64,000 nt of DNA, from positions 1-64,000 of the forward strand of contig DASUTC010000342.1 in the NCBI GenBank assembly GCA_036374795.1, read 5' to 3'. Both the position numbers and the translations under genes were made by a program. Below, in pieces: positions 1 through 10,500 of this stretch. The stretch is from Herpetosiphonaceae bacterium. Its GTDB lineage: Bacteria > Chloroflexota > Chloroflexia > Chloroflexales > Kallotenuaceae. Under the pieces are notes generated by a model that saw only the letters and a list, made by a program, of their open reading frames with translations, was not told the origin of the DNA and searched no databases. Each line of letters begins with the position of its first letter. Position 1 is the stretch's first letter.

Positions 1-160
1 GTGGCATTGCCGAGCGTGGCATCGCCCTTGAGCGTGCTCGCGCCGTTGACCGTCAGATTGGCGAGCGTGGTGCTGCCGTTGAGATTGGCCGCGCCGCTGG
101 TGGTCAGCGTACCGCCGACAGTGGCATTGCCAAGCGTGGCATCGCCTTTGAGCGTGCTGG
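1..160. repeat. 120-nt in-frame direct repeat
   Basis: Bases 1-40 recur at 121-160 with three mismatches, so the period is 120 nt or 40 codons. The array runs off the window edge, so the copy number is unknown. The repeat encodes the LKGDATLGNATVGG-type beta repeats of the minus-strand gene. Confidence 0.8.
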
Positions 161-1019
161 GTCCAACCACGCTCAGCGTATCGGCGGTGGCCGACCTGGG
201 CGCGACATCCGGGTTGCTGATCGTAATATCCAGCGTGGCGGAGAGCGTCGTGGAACCGGACTCGAACTCCTGGCCGCTCGACATCGTCGCCAGCAGCGTA
301 AAGGTCGTCGTATTGGTCAGCCCGCTCCCAAGCACAAAGGCCGTATCCTTGCCGCTGTAGATCGGGGCGCTCTGACCGGCGGCATACAGGCTGAAGCTGG
401 AGCCGTTGCTCTCCCAGATCAGGCGGATCGCCTCGCCGTTGGCAAAAACGCTGCGCGGCGCGGTGTTCTTGGCGGAAGAAGCCGATGTCGAAACGAAGTT
501 GTTGAGGTAGAGCTGCGGCGTGTCTTTATGCAGCGTATAGGCGTTGCGGCGCTGCTGGAACTGGCTCGGATCGCTGGTGGTGCCCGAATTCTCCACCACG
601 ATGTACTGGAAGTCGCCGGGCGCTGCCGAGTTGACGGGCTGGACCAGCATGCTGAAGACCAGATCGTAGTTGATCAGGTAGTACTCGCTTGAGACACAGT
701 CGATGTAGAAAATGGCATAGCTGGCCTCGGCATCCAGGCCCAGCTCGGCCCCCGACTTGATCTCCATGCTGCTGATCACCCAGCGCGTGGTATTGGGCGT
801 GACGCTGGGCGTGTTCTCGCTCAGGTCGGTGTTCGTCGGGCCGATCGGCACGGCGATGGTGATTTTGTTGCAGTAGATGCTGGTACCGCCGCTCGATACC
901 CAGACGTTGATCCGCGCATTACTGCCGACGTTGGCCGTGCTGGCCTGGATCGGCGCTGGCTGCGTCGAGAACTGATACGTCAGCAGGCACGGGGGAGGCG
1001 TGTTAGCAGCGTATGACAC
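1..1019 (-). CDS. large protein with tail-fibre-like beta repeats, C-terminus beyond window
   Basis: I do not recognise the family by name. The GTG start at 1019 is chosen because AGGAGG lies five bases upstream. The N-terminus reads MSYAANTPPPCLL. About 280 residues of non-repetitive, beta-rich sequence follow, then a repeat region that continues off the left edge; 339 codons are visible and no stop is reached. The repeats are about 40 residues long, rich in Gly, Ala, Thr, Asn and Leu (for example STLKGDATLGNATVGGTL), and look like the stacked beta strands of trimeric tail-fibre or adhesin shafts. It is the last visible gene of the five-gene minus-strand operon that starts at 13979. A fibre or surface-binding role is inferred from composition only. 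Confidence 0.75.
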   Translation of the reverse strand, partial: MSYAANTPPPCLLTYQFSTQPAPIQASTANVGSNARINVWVSSGGTSIYCNKITIAVPIGPTNTDLSENTPSVTPNTTRWVISSMEIKSGAELGLDAEASYAIFYIDCVSSEYYLINYDLVFSMLVQPVNSAAPGDFQYIVVENSGTTSDPSQFQQRRNAYTLHKDTPQLYLNNFVSTSASSAKNTAPRSVFANGEAIRLIWESNGSSFSLYAAGQSAPIYSGKDTAFVLGSGLTNTTTFTLLATMSSGQEFESGSTTLSATLDITISNPDVAPRSATADTLSVVGPSTLKGDATLGNATVGGTLTTSGAANLNGSTTLANLTVNGASTLKGDATLGNA

Positions 1020-1035
1020 TCGATCCTCCTTGTGG

Positions 1036-1142
1036 CGAACAAGGAAACAAGAGAACAAGAGAACAAGCCATTAAGCCTTTGTTCCTTTGTTCTTTTGTTC
1101 TCTTGTTCTGTTCTTCGTTCTTCGTTCTTTGTTTATCTGTTC
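1036..1142 (-). repeat. low-complexity GAACAA-type repeat with inverted halves
   Basis: The junction between the 1214-residue gene and the repeat protein holds iterated GAACAAG units (1037-1067) followed by the same motif in opposite orientation, TTTGTTC and TCTTGTTC units (1078-1110), separated by about ten bases. The transcript could fold into a long imperfect hairpin. The same family occurs at 4803-4886, 7365-7503, 41401-41486, 43105-43198, 54366-54480 and 56630-56663. Confidence 0.7.
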
Positions 1143-1145
1143 TCC

Positions 1146-4100
1146 CTATGAGCTCTTCTGCTGTAGATTGGTCACGAGCTGTAAGAAGCCTTCCCGCAGC
1201 GTATTGGGAAGATCCTTCAGCCGGGCGTTCGGCGTCGTTCGGATCAGGTCGTACCCGGTATTCTGCTCCCACCAAGACCACACGCCGTTCTGCTCGGCGG
1301 GGAAGGGATAGCTGATCGCCTGGTCGTGGGGCGGAACCGGCTGATCGCCGGTCATCGGCGACGGCTGCATGTTGGTCAGCAGCGGGCCGATGCGGAAGGT
1401 GACTTGCATGTTCGAGAGCGGCCCGTCGACGAACTGCGCGGGAATGTCCAGCAGCTTGGCGGGCAGAATACCTGTGACCGCGTGGACGCTGGCGCGCGGA
1501 TCGACGAGCATCGTCACGTAGATCGTGCTTGCGGTGTTGAACTGAAGCTGAAGATAGTTGCCTCCTCCGACCTGCCCGACAGGGCCGATCACTTTGACAT
1601 AACTCTGCTGCGCGGTAGTCTCAGGCAGATAGACGCTGTTGAAGGTGCCGTAGCTGCTGCCGGTGAAGTAGCCGATCAGCCCATCCTGGCGCGTCGGCTG
1701 ATCGCCGAGACGGATCGCGAAGTTATAGCCGATGAACTCCGGCTGCGGCGCGGGATACGTCACCTCCCAGGGCGTGAGATTGCCGATCGGATCGCCGTCC
1801 AGCAGGAACTGGAGCCGGGCGCGGACCAGCGCCAGCGGACGCCCGATCAGCACCGAAAGGTTCTGGTCGTCGCGATTGCCGAGCGGATCGATCGTCCACA
1901 GCGTCTCGTCGATCACCTGGAGGAAGGTCTGAAACGCCGCCGGATCTTTGATGCCGGGATCGCCGATCATCTGGGCCAGGTGCGGCGCGCGCTGCGCCAC
2001 ATCGGCGAGCGTGATCGTGCTGTGAGCGGGAGGCTGCCAGGCGGCGCTCTTGCCGCCCTGATCGTTTTCGAGCAGGCGGAACTCGCCCAGGCTGGTGCCG
2101 TCGGGCGCGTAGAGCAGGATGCTGTTGTCGAGGTGATTGGGCAGCACCCAGCCGCCGATCGGATTAGCGCCCGCGCTGAGGCCGATGATCTTGCTGTCGT
2201 CGCCGCCGTCGATCAGTTGAAAGTCCAGCCGACCGTGCTGAAGCACACGCGGCGGAAGCTGCGCGAAGCGGAAGGCGTTTTGCTGGATCACTGGCTTATC
2301 GAGCTTGAGGCTCTGGTCGAGGATCGGCGCGTAGTTCAGCGGATCGGTCGTGCCCGTGCCGCCGACGACCTGCAACACCTGCCCGAACGAATCATAGACG
2401 ATCAGCTCTTGAATGAAGAGCTGCCCCTGGCGCACGCCCAGGAAATCATAGACCGGGCCGTTGGGAATGTAGGGCACCATATGCGTCTGATCGCCCACCT
2501 GCCCCGCGATCGACGAGTCGGGCGCGGTCTGGGCGCGGGTATCGCGCAGCGCCAGCAGATCGCCGAAGCCGGTGAGCGCCTGCGACATGAAGCGCCAGTG
2601 GTCGAGCGCCTCGATCTGATCGTACAGCGCTTGCAGCTCAGCGCCGGTCTTGGGCGGGTTGGGATTGCTCCTGACGAATGTATCCAGAAAGCGTTGGAGC
2701 TGCGCGCCAAAGTTGAACTGCGCCTCAGGGCTGAGCAGCGACCGCCCTCCGACCACGCGCTGCTGCGGCGTTGCGCCTGCGGGAAACGGCCCGCTGAAGT
2801 GATAGTCCTTGCCGTCGAAGCTCCAGTTGGGCTGGCTGTTGGTCTGGTACGGAATATCGATGTAGCCGACCTGCCACTCCATGAACATCGCGGTCCACGG
2901 CTGCTGCTTCCAGGTCGAGAGCGTCAGCGCGGGCAGCGATCCCTGGTACGTCGCCGGATCGTGGGCCTGCATCACGGCGGCAACCTGATCGGCGGACACG
3001 CCGCTCGCGCTCGCGATGCAGGCGGCGCTGGTCGGGTCGAGCAAGAAGAACTCTTGCAGCAGCGCGCCGACTTCGGCGGGCAGCGCCGAGGTGTTGGGCA
3101 GCGTGGGCAGCGCCGCGCCGACCGCAGCGGCGTTCACAGTCTTGCCGCCAGCCATGAAGCCCGTCACCAGATGCGTCGCCAGGCGGCAATCGAGCGCCAC
3201 GCTTGGATCGGGCAGCGGCGCGGGCTCCACGCCGGAGAGCACAAAGGCCGGATCGGCGGTGCGCCAGTAGCGCGGCGCGGCGATGGCCTTGAGCTGCTTA
3301 TCGGCGGAGAGATTTTTCTGCTGGGCAAAGGCAGCAATGCCCTGATCGAGCGCCATCTCCGGCGTGTTGCCGGAAGCGTAGACCGGCTGCGGCACCTTGG
3401 CGAGCAAGCCCTGGATTGTCTGCAACCTCGTGCTGAGCGCGGCGGGAAGATCCTGCTGCACGGCCTGCTTATATTTGTCGGAGTCGAAGCCGTCGGGCGG
3501 CACGATAATCGACTCGGCCTCGCCTTTTTGCCATTTCCACCACGTCGCGTACAGATTCCATTGCAGACTGTTCAGCCCCTTGAGCGCGTCGTCGAGCATT
3601 GCCTGGTTGTTGTTCAGCTCCAGCAGCCAGGCGGCCTCGTCGTCTGTGAGATCGACCGCTGCCGAGCCGTCCGACTGTTTGGGCACGATCGTCCAGCGGT
3701 AGCCGCCCGCCTTGGAGCCGAACCACGCCTGGTGGATCTGGAGCCGCAGCAGCTCATCGCCGTTGACCTGCTCCATCACTGGCAGCAGGCCGTACTGGAA
3801 CGCCTGCAACAGATCGACAAAGGCCGCGTCGGTGCTGCCGCTGTCCGCCAGCTGCTTGGCGACCAGCGCGGTAAACGCATCGATCGTGTTGTTGCCGATC
3901 GCGACATGCACGTTGTTCTGCATCGAGTCGAGCGGCGTCGGCGGCGCGGCTCCGCTGCGCGACCACGGGATGCCGAAGCTCATGCCCTCGTACAGGCTGC
4001 TGGTGGCCTGTGTCTCGGAGCCGCCCACGACGTTCCAGCCCAGGCTTTGGAGCAGATCGCCGTACGGGTCTTGCGACTGGGTGTTTTGCGGCCAGGCGGC

Positions 4101-4790
4101 CAGAATATCGTCCTGCGCCTTGGAGTACCACCCGACAACCAGATAGCTCACGACATCGCTGTCGATGCCGCTCAGGTCGTCGTAGAAGGAAAAAATATTC
4201 TGGCAGTGCGGCTGGTACATGCTGAAGGCGACATTGCCGGGCGCGACCGCCGTCAGGAACGTCGCGCTCGCGGCGCGCTCGGACCAGCCCGCCAGCGGAA
4301 AGCTTCTGCCGAGCGCGGCAACCTGCGGCGCCGTTGCGTTCGGCTGCAAGGTCGTCTGGTTGCGGTTGGGATCGGCGCTCTGGAGCCACATCTGGATGAT
4401 CTGCGCGTCGACCAGATAGAGCGAGGGCGAGTCGGGATTGGGACAGTCGCTCTCGACCACCCAGCCGGTCGCCGCGCGCTGGCCCGCTCCGTTCAGCCGC
4501 ACGATCAGCCAGCGATTGGGCACGGGCGGGTAGCCGATCGCGATGCTCTGGCTGCTGGCAGGGTCTTGCGTCCCGTGCCGCAGCGCGTCGGGCAGCGTCC
4601 AGTGCAGGTACACGCCCGGCGCGGGCGGCTTAAAGGTGCCCTGTCCCTGGGTCGGCTCCGGCTCAGGGCTGGTGAAATTGCTGAGGGCTTTGTAGTTGAA
4701 GACCCATTGCCGGAAGCCCTGCTTGCCCTGAAACGCGCTATTGACGACCAGCGCATCCAGCGCCACAGGCACGATCAGAGGAGTGGTCAC
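1146..4790 (-). CDS. unrecognised 1214-residue protein of the giant-protein operon
   Basis: I do not recognise a named domain. A GTG start at 4790 (MTTPLIVPVALDALVVN) is preferred because AAGGAG lies seven bases upstream; a longer reading would translate intergenic repeat DNA. There is no signal peptide and no clear membrane segment. Notable stretches are GVYLHWTLPDALRHG and VPNRWLIVRLNG near residues 80-130, and YLVVGWYSKAQDD near 220. From memory, large proteins with the GVYLHW..PDALRHG pattern occur as hypothetical proteins in actinobacteria, but I cannot verify this. It lies between the 789-residue gene and the repeat protein, all on one strand, which suggests joint expression and perhaps one complex. 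Confidence 0.85.
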   Translation of the reverse strand: MTTPLIVPVALDALVVNSAFQGKQGFRQWVFNYKALSNFTSPEPEPTQGQGTFKPPAPGVYLHWTLPDALRHGTQDPASSQSIAIGYPPVPNRWLIVRLNGAGQRAATGWVVESDCPNPDSPSLYLVDAQIIQMWLQSADPNRNQTTLQPNATAPQVAALGRSFPLAGWSERAASATFLTAVAPGNVAFSMYQPHCQNIFSFYDDLSGIDSDVVSYLVVGWYSKAQDDILAAWPQNTQSQDPYGDLLQSLGWNVVGGSETQATSSLYEGMSFGIPWSRSGAAPPTPLDSMQNNVHVAIGNNTIDAFTALVAKQLADSGSTDAAFVDLLQAFQYGLLPVMEQVNGDELLRLQIHQAWFGSKAGGYRWTIVPKQSDGSAAVDLTDDEAAWLLELNNNQAMLDDALKGLNSLQWNLYATWWKWQKGEAESIIVPPDGFDSDKYKQAVQQDLPAALSTRLQTIQGLLAKVPQPVYASGNTPEMALDQGIAAFAQQKNLSADKQLKAIAAPRYWRTADPAFVLSGVEPAPLPDPSVALDCRLATHLVTGFMAGGKTVNAAAVGAALPTLPNTSALPAEVGALLQEFFLLDPTSAACIASASGVSADQVAAVMQAHDPATYQGSLPALTLSTWKQQPWTAMFMEWQVGYIDIPYQTNSQPNWSFDGKDYHFSGPFPAGATPQQRVVGGRSLLSPEAQFNFGAQLQRFLDTFVRSNPNPPKTGAELQALYDQIEALDHWRFMSQALTGFGDLLALRDTRAQTAPDSSIAGQVGDQTHMVPYIPNGPVYDFLGVRQGQLFIQELIVYDSFGQVLQVVGGTGTTDPLNYAPILDQSLKLDKPVIQQNAFRFAQLPPRVLQHGRLDFQLIDGGDDSKIIGLSAGANPIGGWVLPNHLDNSILLYAPDGTSLGEFRLLENDQGGKSAAWQPPAHSTITLADVAQRAPHLAQMIGDPGIKDPAAFQTFLQVIDETLWTIDPLGNRDDQNLSVLIGRPLALVRARLQFLLDGDPIGNLTPWEVTYPAPQPEFIGYNFAIRLGDQPTRQDGLIGYFTGSSYGTFNSVYLPETTAQQSYVKVIGPVGQVGGGNYLQLQFNTASTIYVTMLVDPRASVHAVTGILPAKLLDIPAQFVDGPLSNMQVTFRIGPLLTNMQPSPMTGDQPVPPHDQAISYPFPAEQNGVWSWWEQNTGYDLIRTTPNARLKDLPNTLREGFLQLVTNLQQKSS

Positions 4791-4802
4791 GTTGTTGCTC
4801 CT

Positions 4803-4886
4803 TATTGGCAGAACAGACAAGCAAAGAACAAAGCACAAAGCATTCCGATCGGATTTGTTCTTTGTTTCGTGGTTCTTTGTTCTCGC
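4803..4886 (-). repeat. GAACAAA-type repeat hairpin
   Basis: CAAAGAACAAAGCACAAAG units face TTTGTTCTTTGTTTC and TTCTTTGTTC units around a central perfect palindrome TCCGATCGGA (4845-4854). The tract fills the junction between the 789- and 1214-residue genes and can fold as a hairpin in the minus-strand transcript. Confidence 0.65.
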
Positions 4887-7256
4887 TTAGCTCGTCTGGC
4901 TATCAAACATCAGCTCTTCCAGCCCTTTGACCATCTGGATCGCGAAGTCTGCGGGGCCGAAGCTGCTAAGCTGCTGTCCTGCGGCTTTGAGCTGCGCCTG
5001 CAACTGCTGGATCAGCCCGTCCGCCGAGGCCGGAGCCAGATTCAGCACGCGGCTGTTGGGCCGCATACAGAGCGCCTGCTGGCCTGAGAGATCGCGGATC
5101 TGAAACGTTTTGTTGAGCGCCTGTCCCAGCAGCGGATCGCCCGATTTCTGCGGCGGCATCAGGTTGCGCAGCTCGACCGCGCCCTGCTCGTCGATGCCGA
5201 AGCTGAAGCCCTCCTGCGGCTCGCTGAGCTGGATCTGCATGGGAACGCCCAGGAACAGGCACAGCAGCACGTCGGGCGCGAGATGATCCATGCGCAGGAT
5301 CTTCAGCAGCGCTTTGTCGGCGTTGTAGGGCCGCACCGACAGATTGGGCCAGCCCGATACCAGCGCCGAGCGCAGCAGCAGGCCGCTGATCACTGTCTCG
5401 CCCTCAGGACCGGGCGACGGATCGACTCCGCGCAGGCTGTCGCGCAGCACCTTGGCCGCCTCGAAGGCCGCCTCCTCGATCAGCCCGCTGGTCATCTGGT
5501 AGAAGAAGGTCTGGCGGCTGGACTCCAGCCCCAGGCTTTGCGCGCCGTCGAGCAGCGCGCCGGTCCAGTTGTCGTCGACGTAGAAGAAGCGCAGCGACTC
5601 GATCGGCAGCATGTTCGGATCGGGCACCAGATAGTCGAAGGGCAGCGGATAGAGCAGCAGCAGCCGCGCCAGCCATTGGGCGATCGGATCGAGATCGTCC
5701 TTGACCATCTGCACGATCACCTGCTGATTGCCGGGATCGGCCAGGAAGTTCTCGACGGCGGTCTTGGGATCGGTATCGTCGGCGGCTGGCGGAGCCGGAG
5801 GCGTGCCCGGCGTGACGGGCTTTGTCCCGATGTCTTGAACCAACTGCGTATCCAGCGCGTTGAGAAACTGCGTCTGAAGCAGATTGTCCTGGGCAAGCTG
5901 GCTGATGTCGTCGGGCGTGTCGAAGTGATCGCGATCCAGCCGATCTTGAAGCTGATCGGTCAGCCGATGTGCCCGGCGGCGGAAATCGAGCAGCGCCTGC
6001 CCGAAGGACTTATCCGACAGCGCGAGGCCACGCCCGATGTTCCAGGCCGCCGCCAGCGAACAGTCGAAGATGCCGTTGGTATTGTCGTAGATCAGCGCGG
6101 CGTCGGCGGTCAGGAACGGCCCCGGCTTCTGGAGCGGCGTCGGCAGCAGCGGCGCGAGCGGCCCGCGATACCAGGCGAACGTATCTTCTCCGGTGCGCGT
6201 GTGATACGGCAGCGCGACGTAGCCATCGCCGATGCGCCTGACGACCTCGGCATTGGCCGCGACGCTCGTGTCGAGGCTGGGCGGCGGCAGGCGCAGCCAC
6301 AGATTCGCCGGGTGATGCTGCTTGCTCTGCGCGTCGTACTCCTGAGCCAGCAGATTGAGCATCAAGCCCTGAAAGTTCTCGCGCGGATCGGGCAGGCATT
6401 GAAAGGTCCAGCTTGCCAGCGACAGCAGCGCGATCGTATCGTAGACCGTGCTGCCGTCGTTTTTGCCCGATTTTGTAAAGACCGGATTGTCGACCAGGTA
6501 TTGGGTCAGGCCCTCCATCGACACGAGATGGACCACGTTGCGCACGGCCACCGGATTAGTCTCCGACGTATCGATCGCCGGGAAGCGGCTGCACACCACC
6601 ACCGAGAAGATCCCATGCTCGTTGACGCCGTCCATCGACTTATCGCCGGTGTTGATCTGACGCACATGCGCCAGAAACGGCATCTCGGCCAGTCGCGGCG
6701 TGACGCTCTGGAAGACCGAGGTTTTCAGCTTGATGTACGTGCAGACCTGATCGTCGGGAATGTCGTCCTCTTTGGTGATCGACGGGACCAGCAGTTGGCT
6801 GCCGAGGCCCAGGAAATCGCCGACCGTCGTAGTGATCGTGTGCGTGGGCGAGCCGGGCCGTCCATTGGTCGCGCTCGCGTCGTCGATCAGCTCGTCTTCC
6901 TGAAAGACCAGCAGCGCCAGCCACGGATCGGCGCGGTCGGGCATCTTGCGCTCCCAGGGCAGCAGCGGCTCGGTCAGCACGACATGCGGCAGCACATCGG
7001 CGAACTGTCCGAGGCTGCCATCGGGCGGGTACATGTTGAGCACCTCGCTCGGATCGACCGTGAACTGCGGCGCGCTGACCACAAAGCGCTGGGTCGCGCT
7101 AGCCTGAAACTGCTGCGGCGAATGGGGATCGCCCGTCTGGATGCCCTGAAGCGTGTGCGTGACGGTGATCAGATAATCTCCGCTGTACATCGGAGGAATG
7201 TAGTTATCGTACAGTTGAATGTCGCCGACCGGTATATCAGGAGGCTGGTTGGTCAT
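4887..7256 (-). CDS. unrecognised 789-residue protein of the giant-protein operon
   Basis: No named domain is recognised. The ATG at 7256 (MTNQPPDIPVGDIQLYDNYIP) is chosen because AGGAGT lies five bases upstream; the reading frame extends nine codons further into repeat DNA. The N-terminal 150 residues look beta-rich (SGDYLITVTHTLQG, QRFVVSAPQFTV). There is a Pro/Ala-rich linker near residue 490 (PGTPPAPPAADD) and a helical C-terminal part ending in QLQAQLKAAGQQLSSFGP. There is no signal peptide. It sits between the DUF6603-like gene and the 1214-residue gene; the 254-bp upstream gap is filled with three repeat families. Function unknown; partnership with its neighbours is inferred from the operon. 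Confidence 0.85.
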   Translation of the reverse strand: MTNQPPDIPVGDIQLYDNYIPPMYSGDYLITVTHTLQGIQTGDPHSPQQFQASATQRFVVSAPQFTVDPSEVLNMYPPDGSLGQFADVLPHVVLTEPLLPWERKMPDRADPWLALLVFQEDELIDDASATNGRPGSPTHTITTTVGDFLGLGSQLLVPSITKEDDIPDDQVCTYIKLKTSVFQSVTPRLAEMPFLAHVRQINTGDKSMDGVNEHGIFSVVVCSRFPAIDTSETNPVAVRNVVHLVSMEGLTQYLVDNPVFTKSGKNDGSTVYDTIALLSLASWTFQCLPDPRENFQGLMLNLLAQEYDAQSKQHHPANLWLRLPPPSLDTSVAANAEVVRRIGDGYVALPYHTRTGEDTFAWYRGPLAPLLPTPLQKPGPFLTADAALIYDNTNGIFDCSLAAAWNIGRGLALSDKSFGQALLDFRRRAHRLTDQLQDRLDRDHFDTPDDISQLAQDNLLQTQFLNALDTQLVQDIGTKPVTPGTPPAPPAADDTDPKTAVENFLADPGNQQVIVQMVKDDLDPIAQWLARLLLLYPLPFDYLVPDPNMLPIESLRFFYVDDNWTGALLDGAQSLGLESSRQTFFYQMTSGLIEEAAFEAAKVLRDSLRGVDPSPGPEGETVISGLLLRSALVSGWPNLSVRPYNADKALLKILRMDHLAPDVLLCLFLGVPMQIQLSEPQEGFSFGIDEQGAVELRNLMPPQKSGDPLLGQALNKTFQIRDLSGQQALCMRPNSRVLNLAPASADGLIQQLQAQLKAAGQQLSSFGPADFAIQMVKGLEELMFDSQTS

Positions 7257-7323
7257 CGTGTACTCCTGCGTTCCAAGTTTCAAGTTTCAAGTTCAGGCCC
7301 TCACCCCCGGCGCTGCCGCGCCA

Positions 7324-7353
7324 CCCCCTCTCCCATTGTGATAGGAGAGGGGG
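7324..7353. repeat. REP-like hairpin, copy 1
   Basis: A perfect 10-bp inverted repeat, CCCCCTCTCC and GGAGAGGGGG, encloses the loop CATTGTGATA. The flanking text AGGCCCTCACCCCC and AGCAG is shared with the copy at 43071-43100. Confidence 0.8.
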
Positions 7354-7399
7354 AGCAGAGAATTCCTAGTGCTTCGTTCTTCCCTCGGTTCTTGGTGCG

Positions 7400-7440
7400 C
7401 CGGGTGCCAGACCCAAAGGGTACCCCGGCATGGCACCCGG
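7400..7440. repeat. 10-bp inverted repeat
   Basis: CCGGGTGCCA (7400-7409) and TGGCACCCGG (7431-7440) are perfect inverted repeats; between them GACCC-AAA-GGGT forms a second small stem. It could be an attenuator or the end of a small repeat element. Confidence 0.65.
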
Positions 7441-7510
7441 TTCTTGGTTCCTTCGTTTTGTTCTTTGTTCTTTGTTCTTTGTTTGTCTCTGGCCCCTTTG
7501 TTCCATCGGA

Positions 7511-10500
7511 TCACCCCGACGAAACCTGCAAGGGCGAGTCGCTGAAGAGCTGCTGGGCCTGCTGCGCCATCTGGCTCAAGTCGCCGCTGGGACCGCTGTA
7601 GAGCTTCGCGGTGGTGAGCGCGTTGAAAATGCTGGTGCGATTCTGCTGCGCCGTGCCGCTCATGATCTGCTCGATCGCGCCGACGGTTGTGTCGTTGAAC
7701 GTCGGCAGATAGTCCGGTGAGAGCGGCATGGTCGTGTTCAGCGGAGCCTGCCCATCGATCGCCGACACCGGCTCGTAGGCGAGCTCGCTCAGCGTCACCA
7801 GCCCGGTCGTCGGCCCAAGCTGCGGCGGCGGAAGCTGGATCACACTGCCGACCGGCGCGCTGGCGATCGTGTTGGCGGTGGCCTGCGGTGGGAGCTGCGT
7901 AAAGTTGCCCTTGGCGTCTTTCAGCGGCGCGCCCCACAGCGACTCCGGCATATTGCGCTTGGCGATGGTCGGGCTCCAAGTCGAGACATCGACATAGCTG
8001 CCGTCGTCGCGGTTCTGGATCGTGATCGCGTGCGTCGAGGGCGCGCTCTGCGTGTTCATCGGGCGGATGTTGAGCGTAAAGCCGGTATCGACGTTCTGAC
8101 TCGCTGCCGCATTCGTCCCGGCGCTGCCGTACGTCACCTGGCTGGCCGGGATCGCCGACTCGGTGGCGAAGCTGAAGCTCGTGGCGCGCACCACCCAGAC
8201 CTTCGCGCCCGGCTGCGTTGTGTCGTCGATCGACTTTTGCAGGCCATTGCCCGCCGTGATCTTGCACACATCGTTCTGTGGGGGCAGCAGGTTTTGAAAC
8301 TCGGGCCAGGGCAGCGGCGTGTTGGCCTGCCCGGCGTTGTCCGAGCCGAAGGCCACGGTGAACGAGACGACCCACAGATGGACACGCACGGTGCCGCCGG
8401 TCGGCGGTCCCCACAGCTTGACGGAAGCGCCGAGCGAGAGCGAGAGCGTCTTGCTGACGAAGCCCAGATCGAGCTTGTAGGAGACGCCGATGCTGACCTC
8501 GATCGAGGCCATGAAGAAGAAGGGACGCCACGAGATCAGCAGATCGGCCTGCGCGGTGAACCAGGCGCGCAGGTTGCCGGAATGAAACAGCACTTGCAGG
8601 CCGCCGCCCGCCATCACGCAGGAGGTGGTCAGCGCGAAGTAGGCCTCGCCTTTGATCGTCACCAGATCGCTGACCGCCCAGTTGAAGCCCAGGCGCGGCT
8701 CCTGCGGGAAGTACGACGGCGGCGAGAAGGCGGGATGGTAGCCGCCGAGCGTGATCACGAACTGCCCGGCGTTGGGATTGGGACCGAACCAGATAAAGAA
8801 GGCAAAGCCGCCGGTCAGATGACAGGCCGGGGCGATCACATACGAGTTGGGGCTGAGCACCGCCGTCAGGCCAAAGATGCCCTCCTGCGGCTTGAGCGTG
8901 GCCTCAAGCTGTAGCTCGACATAGGCATAGGTTAGCGCGTCGGACGCGCCCTGCGGCAGGCGCATCGTGGCGAGGCCGAGCAGCGTCAGCGCGAACTCGG
9001 TGCCGAACTGGGCGATCAGCAGCGCCTTGGAGTTGACCAGCTTGAAGGAGGTGAACTCGATGCCGAGCGCGAGCCAGTACTCGCCGTGCTGCGGGGCGAT
9101 CCAGGCTTTGGGCGTGCCGCCCTGCTTGATCGGCTGGCGGCCTTCCAGAATGTCCAGCACATGCGAGGGATCTTGCTCCGCGATCGGCTGGCCGGGCGCG
9201 GGCGGCTGAGCCAGCACCAGCAGTGGAAAGCCAAAGACCTCATCCTGAGCCGGGATCTGGAGCGCGCGATTGTAGCCGAAGCCCGCCATGATCCCGGTGA
9301 TGAAAAAGGCGGGCGGTCCGCCGAAGGCTCCCTCGACCTGCGCAAAGACGAAGAGCGATGGCTCGCCGGAGCTGGCAAGCTGGGCATACGAGCCGATGGC
9401 GGAGAAGCTGAACTGGGAGGCTTTGATCACGGCCAGGCCATCGTACTGGTAGGCGGTGTCGGGGGCGAGCTGCTTGGCGGGAACGGCGAAGAACGCGCCC
9501 ATGATCTCCAGCGGCGGCTGGTTGTAGGCCAGGCCGAGGCCGCTGAGATGGAACGCGGGCGAAAAGTGGGTCAGCGGCGAGCCGAGCGCGAGTCCGTCCA
9601 TCGAGAAGGTCAGCGGCCCCAGCACGATCGCCGAGTCGAGCACGATAAAGAGCGTGCCGTCGTCCTGGTAGAGAATGCCGATGCGCTTGAAGGAGAAGAT
9701 GCCGAAGGTCTTCTGGACGTTGAACCACTTGGTGTTGTCGGCGGGCGGCGCGGCAGCCGCAGCGCCCGTGGTCGCCAGGGCGGTCGTGCTCGTGCTAGCG
9801 CTGGTCGCCAGGACGTTCGTGCCGCCGCCGCCACTGACGGGCTGCGTCGAGCCGCCGATCGTCAGGTCGAGCGCGACGCTATCCTTGCCGAGCAGCAGCG
9901 AGCCTTGCAGCGTAATCGTCGAGGTCAGATCGCGGTCGGGCAGCGTGGGATAGCCGCCGCCGGGGATCGCGTTAATCGCCGTGTTGACCTGCTCGACGCC
10001 GGCCTTGAGCAGCGTATCCGAGAGCAGCCAGAAGCCGATGTCGTTGATGCCGAGCTGATCGGCGTCGGGCAGCTCGCCGCCGACCAGCGGAATGTCGGCC
10101 AGGGTGACATGCAGCGGCACATCCACGCCGAAGACATACACCGTCTTCTGCTGGACCGTGGTCATGACGAAGACGGCCTGGCCGTAGTTGACCGAGGTCG
10201 CCGCCAGCGTGAGCTGTTTGCTGGTCAGGTTGTAGCTGATCGAGGCGCGCTTGAGGCCAAGATCGAGCCCCGGCGGAATATCCGGCGGCTTGGCTCCGAT
10301 CAGATCGCAGAGCGACGCGATGCCAAACGTCTCCGTGCCGGTCGCCTGCCAGGAGAGCGTGAGCTGCTGGCTGCTCTTGAAATCGTACTCGACGGTGAAG
10401 AGATTTTGCCCGATCTCGATCGTTCCGGTAACGCTCCCCGACCACGCGCCCTGCTGGTCGCGCGCGATGGTGCATGCGCCGGTGATCTTCTTCAGAATTG

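Larger units (their letters stand above)
7262..7503 (-). repeat. composite intergenic repeat block
   Basis: Four elements are stacked in the gap between the DUF6603-like gene and the 789-residue gene: CAAGTTTCAAGTTTCAAGTT units (7271-7295), a CCCTCACCCCCGG element ending in a 10-bp hairpin (7299-7360), a 10-bp inverted repeat with GGTGCC/GGCACC arms (7400-7440), and TTCTTTGTTC units (7457-7485). The first two recur at 41355-41410 and 43055-43106. Confidence 0.75.

Noticed and set aside
1326-7601. Very long plus-strand open frames opposite the 1214- and 789-residue genes (1326-5087 and 5283-7601)
   Set aside because: They are Arg-rich, lack any family motif and lie exactly opposite well-formed minus-strand genes with ribosome binding sites; high GC leaves few stops in antisense frames.
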